A stretch of DNA of 64,000 nt from Nocardioides sp. J54 (GCF_000519005.1 NZ_JAER01000003.1:49753-113752), one strand, 5' to 3'. Counted from the first letter of the stretch, positions 7,866 to 16,619 are shown. Notes: generated from the sequence alone by a model not told the origin. Numbers and translations: made by a program.

Positions 7866-8624
7866 TCAGGCGCCGAAGGCGTGGGTCGAGGTGACCCCGC
7901 CGTCGACGGCGATCTCGGCGCCGTTGACGTACGACGACTCGTCGCTGGCCAGGAAGACGTAGACCGGGGCGATGTCGCCCGGCTGGCCGACCCGGCGCAG
8001 CGGCACCTTGCTGGCGCCGAACTCCATCGCTGCGTCACCGCCGTGCACCCGCGTCATCGGGGTGTCGATCATGCCGGGGTGCACCGAGTTGACCCGGATC
8101 CCCTTCGGGCCGAGCTCCATCGCGGCGCACTTGGTCATGCCCCGGATCGCCCACTTGGTCGCGGCGTAGGCGGTGCACGACGGCATGCCGGCCAGTCCCT
8201 CGACGGACGAGGCGTTGATGATCGAGCCGCCGCCGTTCTTGCGCATGGTGCGGCTGACGGCCTGCATGCCGAGGAACACGCCGAGCTGGTTGACCCGCCA
8301 GACGAGCTCGACCTCCTCGGGCGACTGCCGCTCGATGTCACCGAAGCGCAGGATGCCGGCGTTGTTGGCGAGCACGTCCACGGGGCCGAAGCGGGCGTTG
8401 GTGTCCTCGACCAGCGCGGTCCACGAGGCCGCGTCGCTGACGTCGTGGTGGACGAAGTGCGCGGCGTCGCCGAGCCCGTCGGCGAGGGCCTGGCCCTCGT
8501 CCTTGGCGACGTCGGCGATGACGACCTTCGCGCCCTCCTCGACGTAGGCGCGCGCGATCGCCGCGCCCTGGCCCTGCGCGCCGCCGGTGACGATCGCGAC
8601 CTTGCCCTCCAGCCGTCCGGCCAT
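7866..8624 (-). CDS. Short-chain dehydrogenase, 3-alpha/20-beta-hydroxysteroid dehydrogenase-like (FabG3 type)
   Basis: The protein has 252 residues. The cofactor loop is IVTGGAQGQGAAIARAY (TGxxxGxG), followed by NNAG in LANNAGILRFGD, the catalytic Ser in INASSVEGLAG and YAATK with the active-site Tyr and Lys. The C-terminal FLASDESSYVNGAEIAVDGG strongly recalls FabG3 (Rv2002), which acts on 3-alpha or 20-beta steroid hydroxyls. It starts at an ATG overlapping the Hsd4A-like gene's stop (TGATG), so it is the last gene of the KstR-boxed reductase operon. NAD(H) specificity is likely from the acidic residue after the second beta strand (VVIADV). Confidence 0.85.
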   Translation of the reverse strand: MAGRLEGKVAIVTGGAQGQGAAIARAYVEEGAKVVIADVAKDEGQALADGLGDAAHFVHHDVSDAASWTALVEDTNARFGPVDVLANNAGILRFGDIERQSPEEVELVWRVNQLGVFLGMQAVSRTMRKNGGGSIINASSVEGLAGMPSCTAYAATKWAIRGMTKCAAMELGPKGIRVNSVHPGMIDTPMTRVHGGDAAMEFGASKVPLRRVGQPGDIAPVYVFLASDESSYVNGAEIAVDGGVTSTHAFGA

Positions 8625-9532
8625 CACACGCTCAGCTTCATGATCGAGTCGGCCGCGAAGCCGACGTTCGGGTCCCGGTCGGCGAAGAAGCCGCCGAGCT
8701 GCTTGTCGAGGTCCTCGCCGGTCCACAGCTCGCCGGAGGCGTCGAAGCGCTGCTCCACGACCGGGGCCGCGACAAGGGCCACCATGCCGCCGTACACGAC
8801 GAAGACCTGGCCGGTGATCCGCTCGGCGGCCGGCGAGGCCAGGTAGGCGACCAGCGGCGCGACGTGGTCGGGCGAGTACGGGTCGACCTCGCGGCCGGAC
8901 TGGTCCTCGCCGAAGACGGCCGCGGTCATGGCGGTGCGGGCGCGGGGGCAGATCGCGTTGGCGCGCACGCCGATCTTCGACAGGCCGCGGGCGCTGGACA
9001 GGGTCAGCGCCGCGATGCCGGCCTTGGCGGCGGCGTAGTTGGGCTGGCCCGGCGAGCCACCGAGGAAGGCCTCGGAGGCGGTGTTGACGATGCTGCCGTA
9101 GACCGTGCCGGTCTCGCTCTCCTTGGCCTTGCCGCGCCAGTACGACGCCGCGTTGCGCGAGAGCAGGAAGTGTCCGCGCAGGTGGACCGCGATGACGGCG
9201 TCCCACTCCTCGTCGGACATGTTGAAGAGCATCCGGTCGCGGGTCATGCCCGCGTTGTTGACCACGATGTCGAGCCCGCCGAGCTGGTCGACCGCGGCCG
9301 CGACCATCGCGTCGGCCGTGGCCCGCTCGCTCACGTCGCCCGGTACGACGACCGCCTCTCCCCCGAGGCTGCGGATCTCCTCGACCGCGTCGTCACCGGC
9401 GCCGGGCAGGTCGTTGACGACGACCCGTGCCCCGGCGCGGGCCAGCGCGACCGCCTCCGCGCGGCCGAGGCCGGCGCCTGCGCCGGTCACGATCGCGACC
9501 TTGCCCTCCAGCGACGTCGTCGCGTCCGTCAT
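8624..9532 (-). CDS. hsd4A: Hsd4A-like 17-beta-hydroxysteroid / 3-hydroxyacyl-CoA dehydrogenase
   Basis: The protein has about 302 residues. The SDR motifs are VTGAGAGLGRAEAVALARAG, VNNAGMTRDRMLF, a Ser in VNTASEAFLGG and YAAAK. The C-terminal extension ending in GFAADSIMKLSV is typical of the Hsd4A/HSD17B4-type branch rather than FabG. In M. tuberculosis, Rv3502c sits beside mce4 and fdxD and oxidises the side-chain 3-hydroxyacyl-CoA of steroids; the same neighbours occur here. The start at 9532 was preferred because AGGAG is five bases upstream. A GTG at 9538 overlapping the ferredoxin stop is possible. Confidence 0.87.
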   Translation of the reverse strand: MTDATTSLEGKVAIVTGAGAGLGRAEAVALARAGARVVVNDLPGAGDDAVEEIRSLGGEAVVVPGDVSERATADAMVAAAVDQLGGLDIVVNNAGMTRDRMLFNMSDEEWDAVIAVHLRGHFLLSRNAASYWRGKAKESETGTVYGSIVNTASEAFLGGSPGQPNYAAAKAGIAALTLSSARGLSKIGVRANAICPRARTAMTAAVFGEDQSGREVDPYSPDHVAPLVAYLASPAAERITGQVFVVYGGMVALVAAPVVEQRFDASGELWTGEDLDKQLGGFFADRDPNVGFAADSIMKLSV

Positions 9533-9534
9533 GC

Positions 9535-9729
9535 TCACTCCTCAACCAGCGTGATCGCGGCCCGCGGGCACGCGGCGACCGCACGCCGGACGTTCTCGAT
9601 GTTCTCGTCGGTGGTCTGCTCGGTGTGGAGCTGGAGGAAGTCGTCGTCGTCCAGCTCGAACACCTCGGGTGCCATGGCCTCGCACAGGCCGTTGGACTCG
9701 CAGAGGTCGAAGTCGACCTTGATCTTCAT
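9535..9729 (-). CDS. fdxD: 3Fe-4S-type ferredoxin, FdxD-like
   Basis: This is a 64-residue acidic ferredoxin. Three cysteines are visible: Cys10 and Cys16 in CESNGLC and Cys54 before a proline. The position that would hold the fourth ligand of a 4Fe-4S cluster is not Cys, which indicates a 3Fe-4S cluster. Such small ferredoxins pass electrons to cytochromes P450 and occur in the mce4 locus of mycobacteria (Rv3503c, fdxD). The reductase gene two positions upstream in the same operon is the natural electron donor. No P450 gene is in the window, so the acceptor is elsewhere. Confidence 0.9.
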   Translation of the reverse strand: MKIKVDFDLCESNGLCEAMAPEVFELDDDDFLQLHTEQTTDENIENVRRAVAACPRAAITLVEE

Positions 9730-9739
9730 GTCTCGCCTC

Positions 9740-10207
9740 TCAGGTCATCTTCCGGTGGTCCCAGGACGCGACCCGGTCGGGGTGGATCACCACGCCGACC
9801 CGCTTGGTCGCCTGCTTCTCGACGGTCCTCATGCCGATGTCGCCGAGCGCCTCGAAGGAGTCGACGCCGAACATCCGCACCGAGACCGCCTTGCCGATCT
9901 CGAGGATCTCCTCGCGGTCGCGGACGATCTCCGCGCGCCCCTCGATGGAGACGCCGCGCAGCTCGAAGTAGTCGACGCCGTCCTCGACGAGGGCGGTGAC
10001 GCGCGGGTCCCGCTCGAGGTTGACGACCTTCTGGCTGCGGCCGTAGGTCCAGAACGCGATCTTCCCGTCGCGCACGACGTAGAAGAGCGTGGTCAGGTGG
10101 GGGTGGCCGTCCTTGCCGTTGGCGGCGACCTGGACCTTGAGGTTCTCGTGCAGCAGCTGCTGCACCTCGTCGTCGGTCAGCCGCACCTGGTCGCGTCCGT
10201 TGCTCAC
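9740..10207 (-). CDS. PPOX-class split-barrel flavin or F420 protein
   Basis: The protein has 155 residues, the usual length of the pyridoxamine-phosphate-oxidase-like FMN/F420 split-barrel family. HPHLTTLFYVVRDGKIAFWT and SQKVVNLERDPRVTALVED match the family's first strands and the helix that grips the cofactor phosphate. It probably reduces or oxidises an organic substrate using F420 or FMN. It starts one base after the reductase stop, within the KstR-boxed operon, so a steroid substrate is possible but inferred only from context. Confidence 0.8.
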   Translation of the reverse strand: MSNGRDQVRLTDDEVQQLLHENLKVQVAANGKDGHPHLTTLFYVVRDGKIAFWTYGRSQKVVNLERDPRVTALVEDGVDYFELRGVSIEGRAEIVRDREEILEIGKAVSVRMFGVDSFEALGDIGMRTVEKQATKRVGVVIHPDRVASWDHRKMT

Positions 10208-10208
10208 C

Positions 10209-11201
10209 TCAGCCCCCTTCCGAGGAGTGGCCCGGGAAGACGTGGGCTGACGGGTCGATGACGACGGCGGCGTTGTTGACGGCGGTCGCCGCCTCGCCGA
10301 AGCCGACGGCGATCAGGCGCACCTTGCCGTCGTACTCGGTGATGTCGCCGGCGGCGAAGACCCGCGGCAGCGTTGTGCGCATCGCGCTGTCGACGACGAT
10401 GTGCCGGCGGTGCGTCTCCAGGCCCCACTGCTGCAGCGGGCCGAGGTCGGCGACGAAGCCGAGCGCGGCGACCACGGCCTGGGCCGGGCGCACGGTCTTC
10501 TCGCCGTCGACGGCGACCTCGACCTCGGCGAGCGGGCCGCGGTCTCCCCCGTCGGCGTCGCGCAGGGCGGTGACCTCCGCCTTCGTGACGATCTCGACGC
10601 TGGAGGCCCGGACCTCCTCGACGGTGCGCTGGTGGGCGCGGAAGGCGTCGCGGCGGTGGACCAGGGTGACCGACCGGGCGACCGGCTCGAGGTGCTGGGC
10701 CCAGTCGAAGGCGCTGTCGCCGCCACCGACGATGACGACGTCCTTTCCGGCGTAGGGCTCGAAGCTGGGCACGAAGAACTCGACGCCGCGGCCGACCCAG
10801 CCGTCGGCGGCCGGCAGCGGTCGGGGGCTGAACTTGCCGATCCCGGCAGTGATGACCAGCGCCTTCGCGTGCACGACGGTGTCGTCGTCGAGGGTCAGCT
10901 CGACGCCGGTCTCCTCGTCCACGGCGAGGCCGGTCGCGGTGCGGCCGAGGAGCTGCACCGGCTGCGCGGTGAGCGCCTGCGCGACGAGGCCGTCGACGAG
11001 GTCGCGGCCCTTGACCGACGGGAAGCCGGCGACGTCGAGGATCGCCTTCTCCGGGTACATGGCGGTGACCTGGCCACCGAGCTCGGGCAGCGAGTCGACC
11101 AGCGCGACGCTCAGCCCGCGGAAACCCGCGTAGTAGGCGGCGTACAGGCCGGCGGGACCCGCGCCGATGATGGCGAGGTCGCAACGCACGGTGGTGTCCA
11201 C
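10209..11201 (-). CDS. Ferredoxin-NADP(+) reductase, thioredoxin-reductase-like type 2
   Basis: The protein has 330 residues. The FAD site is AIIGAGPAGLYAAYYAGFRG, the NAD(P) site is VVIVGGGDSAFDWAQHL, and the C-terminal FAD contact is RVFAAGDITEYDGKVRLIAV. The CxxC of true thioredoxin reductases is missing, and GGQVTAMYPEKAILDVAGFP is typical of type 2 ferredoxin-NADP reductases. It heads the operon reductase, split-barrel protein, ferredoxin, Hsd4A-like and FabG3-like dehydrogenases, and probably feeds electrons to FdxD. The GTG start at 11201 lies only nine bases from a perfect KstR site and six bases from a TACAGT -10 element, so the mRNA may be leaderless. Confidence 0.85.
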   Translation of the reverse strand: MDTTVRCDLAIIGAGPAGLYAAYYAGFRGLSVALVDSLPELGGQVTAMYPEKAILDVAGFPSVKGRDLVDGLVAQALTAQPVQLLGRTATGLAVDEETGVELTLDDDTVVHAKALVITAGIGKFSPRPLPAADGWVGRGVEFFVPSFEPYAGKDVVIVGGGDSAFDWAQHLEPVARSVTLVHRRDAFRAHQRTVEEVRASSVEIVTKAEVTALRDADGGDRGPLAEVEVAVDGEKTVRPAQAVVAALGFVADLGPLQQWGLETHRRHIVVDSAMRTTLPRVFAAGDITEYDGKVRLIAVGFGEAATAVNNAAVVIDPSAHVFPGHSSEGG

Positions 11202-11207
11202 GCCGGA

Positions 11208-11223
11208 ACTGTAACGTGTTCTA
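11208..11223 (-). promoter_or_regulatory. KstR operator overlapping a leaderless-type promoter
   Basis: TGTAACGTGTTCTA at 11210-11223 matches TnnAACnnGTTnnA exactly. On the minus strand TACAGT at 11208-11213 is followed by six bases and then the reductase GTG, the spacing expected when transcription starts at the initiation codon. The operator covers the -10 element, an arrangement suited to tight repression. It also overlaps the stop codon of the Mce-associated gene. Confidence 0.8.
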
Positions 11224-12105
11224 CTTGCTCTTGTCTCGCGGTGCGTCGGTGTCGAGGCCGTCGACGAGCCACCCGTTGTCGGTGTGCACCATCGTCACCA
11301 GCACCTTGAACGGCGTCAGCACCGTCTCCGGCTTGCCGTCCCGGGTGCGGGTCACGACCTGGTTGAGGAACACGAGCGCCTCGAGCCGGGTGCGGTTGGC
11401 GCGGACGACGCCCTGCGCGACCACGTTGGCCTGGACGACGGTCTTGTTCGCGACGAAGTCGTCGCGGATGTCACCGGCGGTCTTGCGGTACTGCGCCTCG
11501 AACTGCGAGGTCATCAGCTCCGCGGCGGCGTCGACCTCCTCGTCGTACTTCTGGAAGTCGACGGCGACGATCTCCTGCGCCGCCTTGGCGGCCGACTCGA
11601 CGCCGTCCTGGACGGCGAGCTGGTCGGCGACGACCGGACGGTCGTCGGGCACGGTGACCGAGCCTGCGTCGACGGCCTTCGTGCCGCCGTCGTGGCGGAT
11701 CCACCACACGGCCTGGCCGGCGAGCAGCAGGGCCAGCAGGCCCAGGGCGATGATCAGCACCCGCGTCGTCTTGGGCCGGGCGAGCACGCCCCGGCGGGAG
11801 CCGTCCTGCGCGGCCGGGGCCCCTGGCCCGGTCGCGGCAGCCCTCGGCTTGCCTTCGCCCTTCGTCAACGAGACACCTGCCGAGGACGGGTGCGCCGTGG
11901 CGGTCTTCCCGGCCTTCTCCGCTGCGGGCGTGGCGGGTGTGGTCGACGTGGTGGGCGTGGTCGACGTGGTGGGCGTGCTCGACGTGGTGGACGCGCTGGG
12001 CGTGGTGGACGTGCTGGACGTCGTGGACGACTGGCCGGCGATCTTGCGCGGCCGCGGGGTCTGCCCGCGGGAGCTGGCGGGGCGGCGGGGCGTGGGGCGG
12101 CTCAT
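11221..12105 (-). CDS. Mce-associated membrane protein with Ser/Thr/Pro repeat tail
   Basis: The protein has 294 residues. A cytoplasmic N-terminus rich in Pro and Arg leads into a Ser/Thr/Pro stretch (about residues 27-60) encoded by 18-base tandem repeats. Next come one membrane helix, VLIIALGLLALLLAGQAVWW, and a C-terminal domain of the Mce-associated (Mas) type containing SQFEAQYRKTAGDIRDDF. Mas proteins stabilise Mce transporters. The start at 12105 is supported by GAGGAG upstream; the longer frame to 12300 is the shadow of the preceding gene. It is the last gene of the first mce operon, and its stop lies within the next KstR site. Confidence 0.85.
   Translation of the reverse strand: MSRPTPRRPASSRGQTPRPRKIAGQSSTTSSTSTTPSASTTSSTPTTSTTPTTSTTPATPAAEKAGKTATAHPSSAGVSLTKGEGKPRAAATGPGAPAAQDGSRRGVLARPKTTRVLIIALGLLALLLAGQAVWWIRHDGGTKAVDAGSVTVPDDRPVVADQLAVQDGVESAAKAAQEIVAVDFQKYDEEVDAAAELMTSQFEAQYRKTAGDIRDDFVANKTVVQANVVAQGVVRANRTRLEALVFLNQVVTRTRDGKPETVLTPFKVLVTMVHTDNGWLVDGLDTDAPRDKSK
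11939..12028 (-). repeat. Five 18-base tandem units inside the Mce-associated gene
   Basis: Five consecutive in-frame 18-base units, the first two identical (GTGGTCGACGTGGTGGGC on plus), encode six-residue Ser/Thr/Pro-rich steps. Copy-number change would keep the reading frame and lengthen or shorten the linker before the membrane helix. Confidence 0.85.
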
Positions 12106-12116
12106 CGGGTCACTCC

Positions 12117-12725
12117 TCAGCCCAGCTCGACGTACTGCAGGTCGCGGGTCAGCCACTGGCCGTCCTTGCTCACGAGCTCGACCTGGATCCGGTAGTTGCG
12201 GGCCTGCTCCTTGAACTTGGTCGTCTTGTTGGTGACGGTGCCGTCGGTGGCGACGATGACGGTCGCGGAGTCCTCGTCGCCGGCGACGAGGCCGGCCCAC
12301 ACGACGCGGGCGGTCATCGTCGACTTCGCCTCGGTGGCCAGCTTGCGCAGGTCCTTGGCGCCGGCGTCGTACTGCTTGCGGAAGTCGCCGGTCGAGAGCT
12401 TGCGGACCTTCTCGATCGTGGAGTCGGGATCCCGGTGGTCGAAGTTCACGAACGCGGTGACCATCGTGGTGGCGGCCTCGAGCTGGTCGGCGACGCGGTC
12501 CTGGTCGGCACGGTCGGCGAGGCGGACGGCCTGGACGGTGCCGCGGCCGACGTCCTGGCCGGCGCCGGGGACGATGTCGACGCCGCCGGCGCGCTCATCC
12601 CGGGCGTCCCAGAGGAGCACGCCGAGCAGCACGGTCACGCAGGCGAAGAGCACCGTCGCGGCGTACAGCGCGATGTTGAGCCGGACCCGGCTCCGCTCCT
12701 CCTCCGCAGCCTGCGCCGCGGTCAC
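12117..12725 (-). CDS. Mce-associated membrane protein
   Basis: The protein has 202 residues: a short charged N-terminus, one membrane helix (IALYAATVLFACVTVLLGVL) and an outward-facing domain with FRKQYDAGAKDLRKLA and ATVIVATDGTV. This is the layout of Mas-type proteins found at the ends of mce operons, which help assemble or stabilise the importer. The GTG at 12725 overlaps the MceF stop as GTGA, indicating translational coupling. An earlier in-frame GTG exists but would overlap MceF more deeply. Confidence 0.85.
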   Translation of the reverse strand: MTAAQAAEEERSRVRLNIALYAATVLFACVTVLLGVLLWDARDERAGGVDIVPGAGQDVGRGTVQAVRLADRADQDRVADQLEAATTMVTAFVNFDHRDPDSTIEKVRKLSTGDFRKQYDAGAKDLRKLATEAKSTMTARVVWAGLVAGDEDSATVIVATDGTVTNKTTKFKEQARNYRIQVELVSKDGQWLTRDLQYVELG

Positions 12726-13993
12726 CGGCTCGCCACCGGCCCGATCAGCAGCCACTTCCACGCATCCCCTCCCAGGACCGACAGGTCCTCCGGCTTGTTC
12801 AGCTTGACGGGGTTCCCCGCGTTGTCCACGAGCCCCGGCACCCTCCCGGTCGACGGGTCGTAGACGCCACTGTAGACGCGTCCGGGCGACGCCTTGCCGG
12901 CACGGTTGCTCGGCGCGTACTTCGTGCCGCGCATGACGTACGGCGGCCCCGACTCGCAGCTGACGTCGGCGATGGGCCCGTCGGTGAGGTCCTGGGTCGA
13001 GCGCCACTCCTCCGGCGGGAGGTAGCCCTTCGTGCACGGCGGCACGCTGTAGTCGAGCTGCAGGTTGACGTGGCCCCAGCCGTCGGAGGTGGAGCCGGTC
13101 GGACCGCTCGCGAGCACCGCCGGGTAGGTCACGAGCAGCTGCTCGATGCCGTCGAGCTCGCTGACCAGGACCTGGTCGAGGGTGATCAGGTCGCTCAGCA
13201 GCACCGGCAGGGTCGGCTCGAGGTCCTTGAGCAGCCGGTCCAGGGCGCGGGCAGCGCCGGGAGTCGCCTGGAGCACGGTGCGCAGGTCGCGGTCGCTGCC
13301 GCGCAGCATCGACGTCACCGTGTTGAGGTCCTTCGCGAACCGGCGGATGTTCTCCTTCTGTCCGCGCTGGGTGCGCAGCACGGTGAGCCCGTCGTCGAGC
13401 AGCGCGATGGTCTCGTCGGTGTGCGCCTGGGCCTCCTCGATGAAGGCGGAGCCGCCGTCGAGCAGGCGCTCGAGGTCGCGGCCGGTGTCGCCGAACATCA
13501 GCCCGAGCTCCTTGACGACCTTCTTGAGGCTGTCGCGGTCGACGGAGCCGACGAAGCGGTTGAGGTCGACCAGCAGGTCGCCCTCGTCGACGGGCAGCGA
13601 GTCGGCACCGCCCTCGTAGCGGGTGCCGTCCTCGGCGTACGGGCCGCCCTCGCTGGTGGGCAGGAAGTCGAGGTACTGCTCACCGACGGCCGAGAGGTTG
13701 TGCACCTCGACCCGGGCGTCGACGGGCAGCCTGGTGTCGTGGCGCAGGTCGATGGTGACGTCGACACCGTCGTCGGTCGCGTCCATGCGGGTCACCCTGC
13801 CGACCTTCACCCCGCGGTAGGTGACCTCGCTGCCCTCGAAGAGGCCGCCGGAGCCCGGCAGGCTCGCGGTCACCGTGATGTTGCGGCCGGTGACCCGGTC
13901 GACCACGCCGAGGTAGCTGGCGGTGATGTAGGTGATGCCGACGGCGCTGAGCACGACGAAGGCCATCAGCCGGATCCGTACGCCGCGGCTCAT
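12722..13993 (-). CDS. mce4F: MceF, Mce4-type operon
   Basis: The protein has 423 residues. An N-terminal membrane anchor (MAFVVLSAVGITYITASYLG) is followed by the MCE/MlaD beta domain (about 40-120), including GGLFEGSEVTYRGVKVGRVT and SAVGEQYLDFLPTS, and then a long helical region. MCE subunits F and the others assemble into a tube that carries lipids across the envelope. The ATG overlaps the MceE stop (ATGA). Its place as the sixth mce gene and the KstR-type box before yrbE suggest a sterol substrate. Confidence 0.88.
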   Translation of the reverse strand: MSRGVRIRLMAFVVLSAVGITYITASYLGVVDRVTGRNITVTASLPGSGGLFEGSEVTYRGVKVGRVTRMDATDDGVDVTIDLRHDTRLPVDARVEVHNLSAVGEQYLDFLPTSEGGPYAEDGTRYEGGADSLPVDEGDLLVDLNRFVGSVDRDSLKKVVKELGLMFGDTGRDLERLLDGGSAFIEEAQAHTDETIALLDDGLTVLRTQRGQKENIRRFAKDLNTVTSMLRGSDRDLRTVLQATPGAARALDRLLKDLEPTLPVLLSDLITLDQVLVSELDGIEQLLVTYPAVLASGPTGSTSDGWGHVNLQLDYSVPPCTKGYLPPEEWRSTQDLTDGPIADVSCESGPPYVMRGTKYAPSNRAGKASPGRVYSGVYDPSTGRVPGLVDNAGNPVKLNKPEDLSVLGGDAWKWLLIGPVASR

Positions 13994-15345
13994 GCTGTGG
14001 CTCCCAGGAGGCTCTCGGTGCTCTGGTTGTCGTACGACGCCCCCGGCTCGGCCAGGCCCTTCGTCAGGCCGGACAAGATGCCGTCGGTGCCGAGCAGGCC
14101 GCCCTTGAGGAGGCTGCCGAGGTCGAGGTTCGGCAGCGAGTTCAGCAGCTTGCAGACCGGGCTGGTGCGCAGGTCGGGCGCCTTGCACTTCTGCTTGAGG
14201 TCCTTGAGCAGGTCGAGGTCGTTGAGCACCTTCGCGCAGGCGGTGCCGGTGAGGCTGCCGCTCTGGAGGCAGCGCGAGACCTGGTCGAGGACCTGCCCGA
14301 GGTCGGGCAGCTGGATGTCGGGGATGCCCAGCGTGCGCAGCAGGTTCGCCAGGTCGATGTCGACGCGGGCGATGGTGTCGGCGTAGTCGCCCTGGACGAT
14401 CTTGTTGGCCGACTGCGGGAACGGGAAGCTGATCAGCAGGTTGAGGCCGGGGGCCAGCTGCTCGTCGGCCTCGCGCAGGCGGCGCAGGATCGGGCTGAGG
14501 TCCTCGAGGATCGCGAGCACGTCCTTCTTGCTGGCGTTGATCACCCGGGTGCCGACCTTGCCGAGCTTGTCGAGGGCGCCGAGCATCTCGACGAGCTCGT
14601 CGTGCTGGGCGGCGAGGACCTTGATCGCCGGGCCGGTGGCGTCCAGCGCCTCGCCGATCGTGTCCTTCTCGGCGTTGAGCGTCTCGGTGAGGTTGTTCAG
14701 CGACTCCAGGGCGTTGATGATCTCGACCTTCTGCTGGTCGAGCGTCCCGACGACGGAGTCCAGGGACGACAGCAGCGACTTGAGCCGGTCCTCGCGGCCC
14801 GACATCACCTGGTTGGCCTCGCGGAAGACGGTACCGAGCTGGGCCACGCCACCGCCGCTGAGCAGGAACGAGAGCGCGCCGAGCACCTCCTCGACCTCCG
14901 GGTTGCGCCCGGTGGCGGGGAGCTCGATGACGTCACCGTCGGCCAGCCGCCCGATGGGCTGCTCGTGGCGCGGCGCCTCGAGGGCGACGTACTTCTCGCC
15001 GAGGAGGGAGACCTGGCGGATGTCGGCGATGGCGTTGTCCGGCAGCTCGACGTCCTTGCGCACGAGCAGCTTCACCTCCGCGTTCCAGCCGGACCGCTCG
15101 ACCTCGGCGACCTCGCCGACGACCACGTCGTCGACCATCACCGGCGAGCGCGGCACGACGTTGAGCACGTCACGGAAGTACGCCGTCACCTCGAACGCGT
15201 CGTCGGCGTCGACCTCGTGCCCGGGCAGGGGCAGGTCGTAGGCGCCGTCGAAGTCGCTGCAGGCGGTCAGGCCGGCCAGCAGGGCCAGGCCGACACCGGT
15301 CGCGAGCGCGGTACGCGTGCGGCGACGCAGGGGGCGCGTGCTCAT
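13990..15345 (-). CDS. mce4E: MceE lipoprotein, Mce4-type operon
   Basis: The protein has 451 residues with a lipoprotein signal: Arg-rich start, hydrophobic LATGVGLALLAGLTAC and a lipid-acceptor Cys, as usual for MceE (LprN) proteins. The MCE domain follows with SPVMVDDVVVGEVAEVERSG and VSLLGEKYVALEAP, then a long helical coil region and a C-terminal segment with several cysteines (RCLQSGSLTGTACAKV). The lipid anchor would hold one end of the Mce tube. The ATG overlaps the MceD stop (ATGA). Upstream frame to 15519 is not part of the gene. Confidence 0.88.
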   Translation of the reverse strand: MSTRPLRRRTRTALATGVGLALLAGLTACSDFDGAYDLPLPGHEVDADDAFEVTAYFRDVLNVVPRSPVMVDDVVVGEVAEVERSGWNAEVKLLVRKDVELPDNAIADIRQVSLLGEKYVALEAPRHEQPIGRLADGDVIELPATGRNPEVEEVLGALSFLLSGGGVAQLGTVFREANQVMSGREDRLKSLLSSLDSVVGTLDQQKVEIINALESLNNLTETLNAEKDTIGEALDATGPAIKVLAAQHDELVEMLGALDKLGKVGTRVINASKKDVLAILEDLSPILRRLREADEQLAPGLNLLISFPFPQSANKIVQGDYADTIARVDIDLANLLRTLGIPDIQLPDLGQVLDQVSRCLQSGSLTGTACAKVLNDLDLLKDLKQKCKAPDLRTSPVCKLLNSLPNLDLGSLLKGGLLGTDGILSGLTKGLAEPGASYDNQSTESLLGATA

Positions 15346-16619
15346 GAGCCACCTCCGAGCAGGGTCTCGACCGAGGCGCCGTCGCCGGTCGCGTAGGAGA
15401 TCTCCGTGACCTCGGGCAGCCGCACGCCCTGGTCGGTGTCCGAGCCGGCCTTCGCGCCCTTGGCGCCCGCCCCGGTCTTCGCCTTGGGGAGCAGGGACTT
15501 GTACTCGGGTGGCAGCCACGGGAGCTTCGTCAGGATCGGCTCGAGGAGCTTCTCGATGACGGTGCAGGCGGTGTCCTTGAGGGCCGCGGGCATCGCCGGG
15601 TTCTGCTGGATGATCGCGCAGATGAACCCGTCGGCGTCCCAGATGTAGCCGCCGATGCCGACGCGGCTGTTCTGCGACCCGGTGACGTGGTCGAAGCCGA
15701 CGTGCAGGTTTCCGATCGCGGTCGGCGCGACGCGCAGCGCCGTCTCGATGCTGTCGGCCTCGGACACGATGGTGCTGAGGACGTCGGTCAGCTTGCGGAC
15801 GTCGGTCACGAGCGCGTCGCGGTTGTCGTTGACGAAGCCCTTGACGCTGCCGACCGCGCGGGCGACGGCGGCGACCGCGCGCTGGAGCTCGTCGCTCTCC
15901 TCGGCCAGCATCGCGGAGACGCCGGTGAGGTCCTTCATGAACGCCTGGACGAGGCGGTCGTTGTCGGCGAGGGTCGCGGTGAACTTCGCGAGCTGGGTGA
16001 CCGTCTCGAACAGCGGCCCGGCGCCGTTGCCGAAGGTCTCGGCCGCGGCCGCGAGGTCCCGGATCATCCGGTTGCCCTTGGCCCCCTGGCCGTCGAAGGC
16101 CTTCTCCCCTGCCTCCAGCAGGTTGTCGAGGGTGCCGTCGGCGTTGACGCCGTTGGGCCCGAGCGCCCGGGTGAGGTCCTGGAGGCTGCTGTAGATGCGA
16201 TCGAGCTCAACGGGGACGCCGGTCCCCTCGAGCGGGATGTCGGCGCCGTCGGCCATCACGTCGTCACCCTCGCCGTAGACGGGCGTGAGCTGGACGAAGC
16301 GGTCGGCGACCAGGGTCGGGGTGACGATGACGGCCTTCGCGTCGGCGGGCACGCGGTACTTCGCGTCGTACTCGATGTCGACGCGCACGGAGTTGCCCTC
16401 GGGGATGACCGCCGTGACCCGGCCGACGTTGACGCCGAGGATCCGCACGTCGGTGCCCTTGTAGACGCTGACGGCGCGCGGGAAGTGCGCGGTGACGGTC
16501 TTCATCTCCGCCGGCGAGCGGAGCACGTTGACCATCACGCCGACGAGCAGGAGCACGCCGACGACGACCAGCACGCGGCGGTCGAGGCGCCTGAGGATCG
16601 TGGACACCATCGCCGTCAC
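15342..16619 (-). CDS. mce4D: MceD, Mce4-type operon
   Basis: The protein has 425 residues. One N-terminal membrane helix, VLVVVGVLLLVGVMVNVL, precedes the MCE domain with VYKGTDVRILGVNVGRVTAV and PTLVADRFVQLTPVY, then helices and a low-complexity Gly/Ala/Lys C-terminus. The GTG at 16619 overlaps the MceC stop (GTGA); an ATG three codons later is possible. It is a tube-forming subunit of the presumed sterol importer. Confidence 0.87.
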   Translation of the reverse strand: MTAMVSTILRRLDRRVLVVVGVLLLVGVMVNVLRSPAEMKTVTAHFPRAVSVYKGTDVRILGVNVGRVTAVIPEGNSVRVDIEYDAKYRVPADAKAVIVTPTLVADRFVQLTPVYGEGDDVMADGADIPLEGTGVPVELDRIYSSLQDLTRALGPNGVNADGTLDNLLEAGEKAFDGQGAKGNRMIRDLAAAAETFGNGAGPLFETVTQLAKFTATLADNDRLVQAFMKDLTGVSAMLAEESDELQRAVAAVARAVGSVKGFVNDNRDALVTDVRKLTDVLSTIVSEADSIETALRVAPTAIGNLHVGFDHVTGSQNSRVGIGGYIWDADGFICAIIQQNPAMPAALKDTACTVIEKLLEPILTKLPWLPPEYKSLLPKAKTGAGAKGAKAGSDTDQGVRLPEVTEISYATGDGASVETLLGGGS

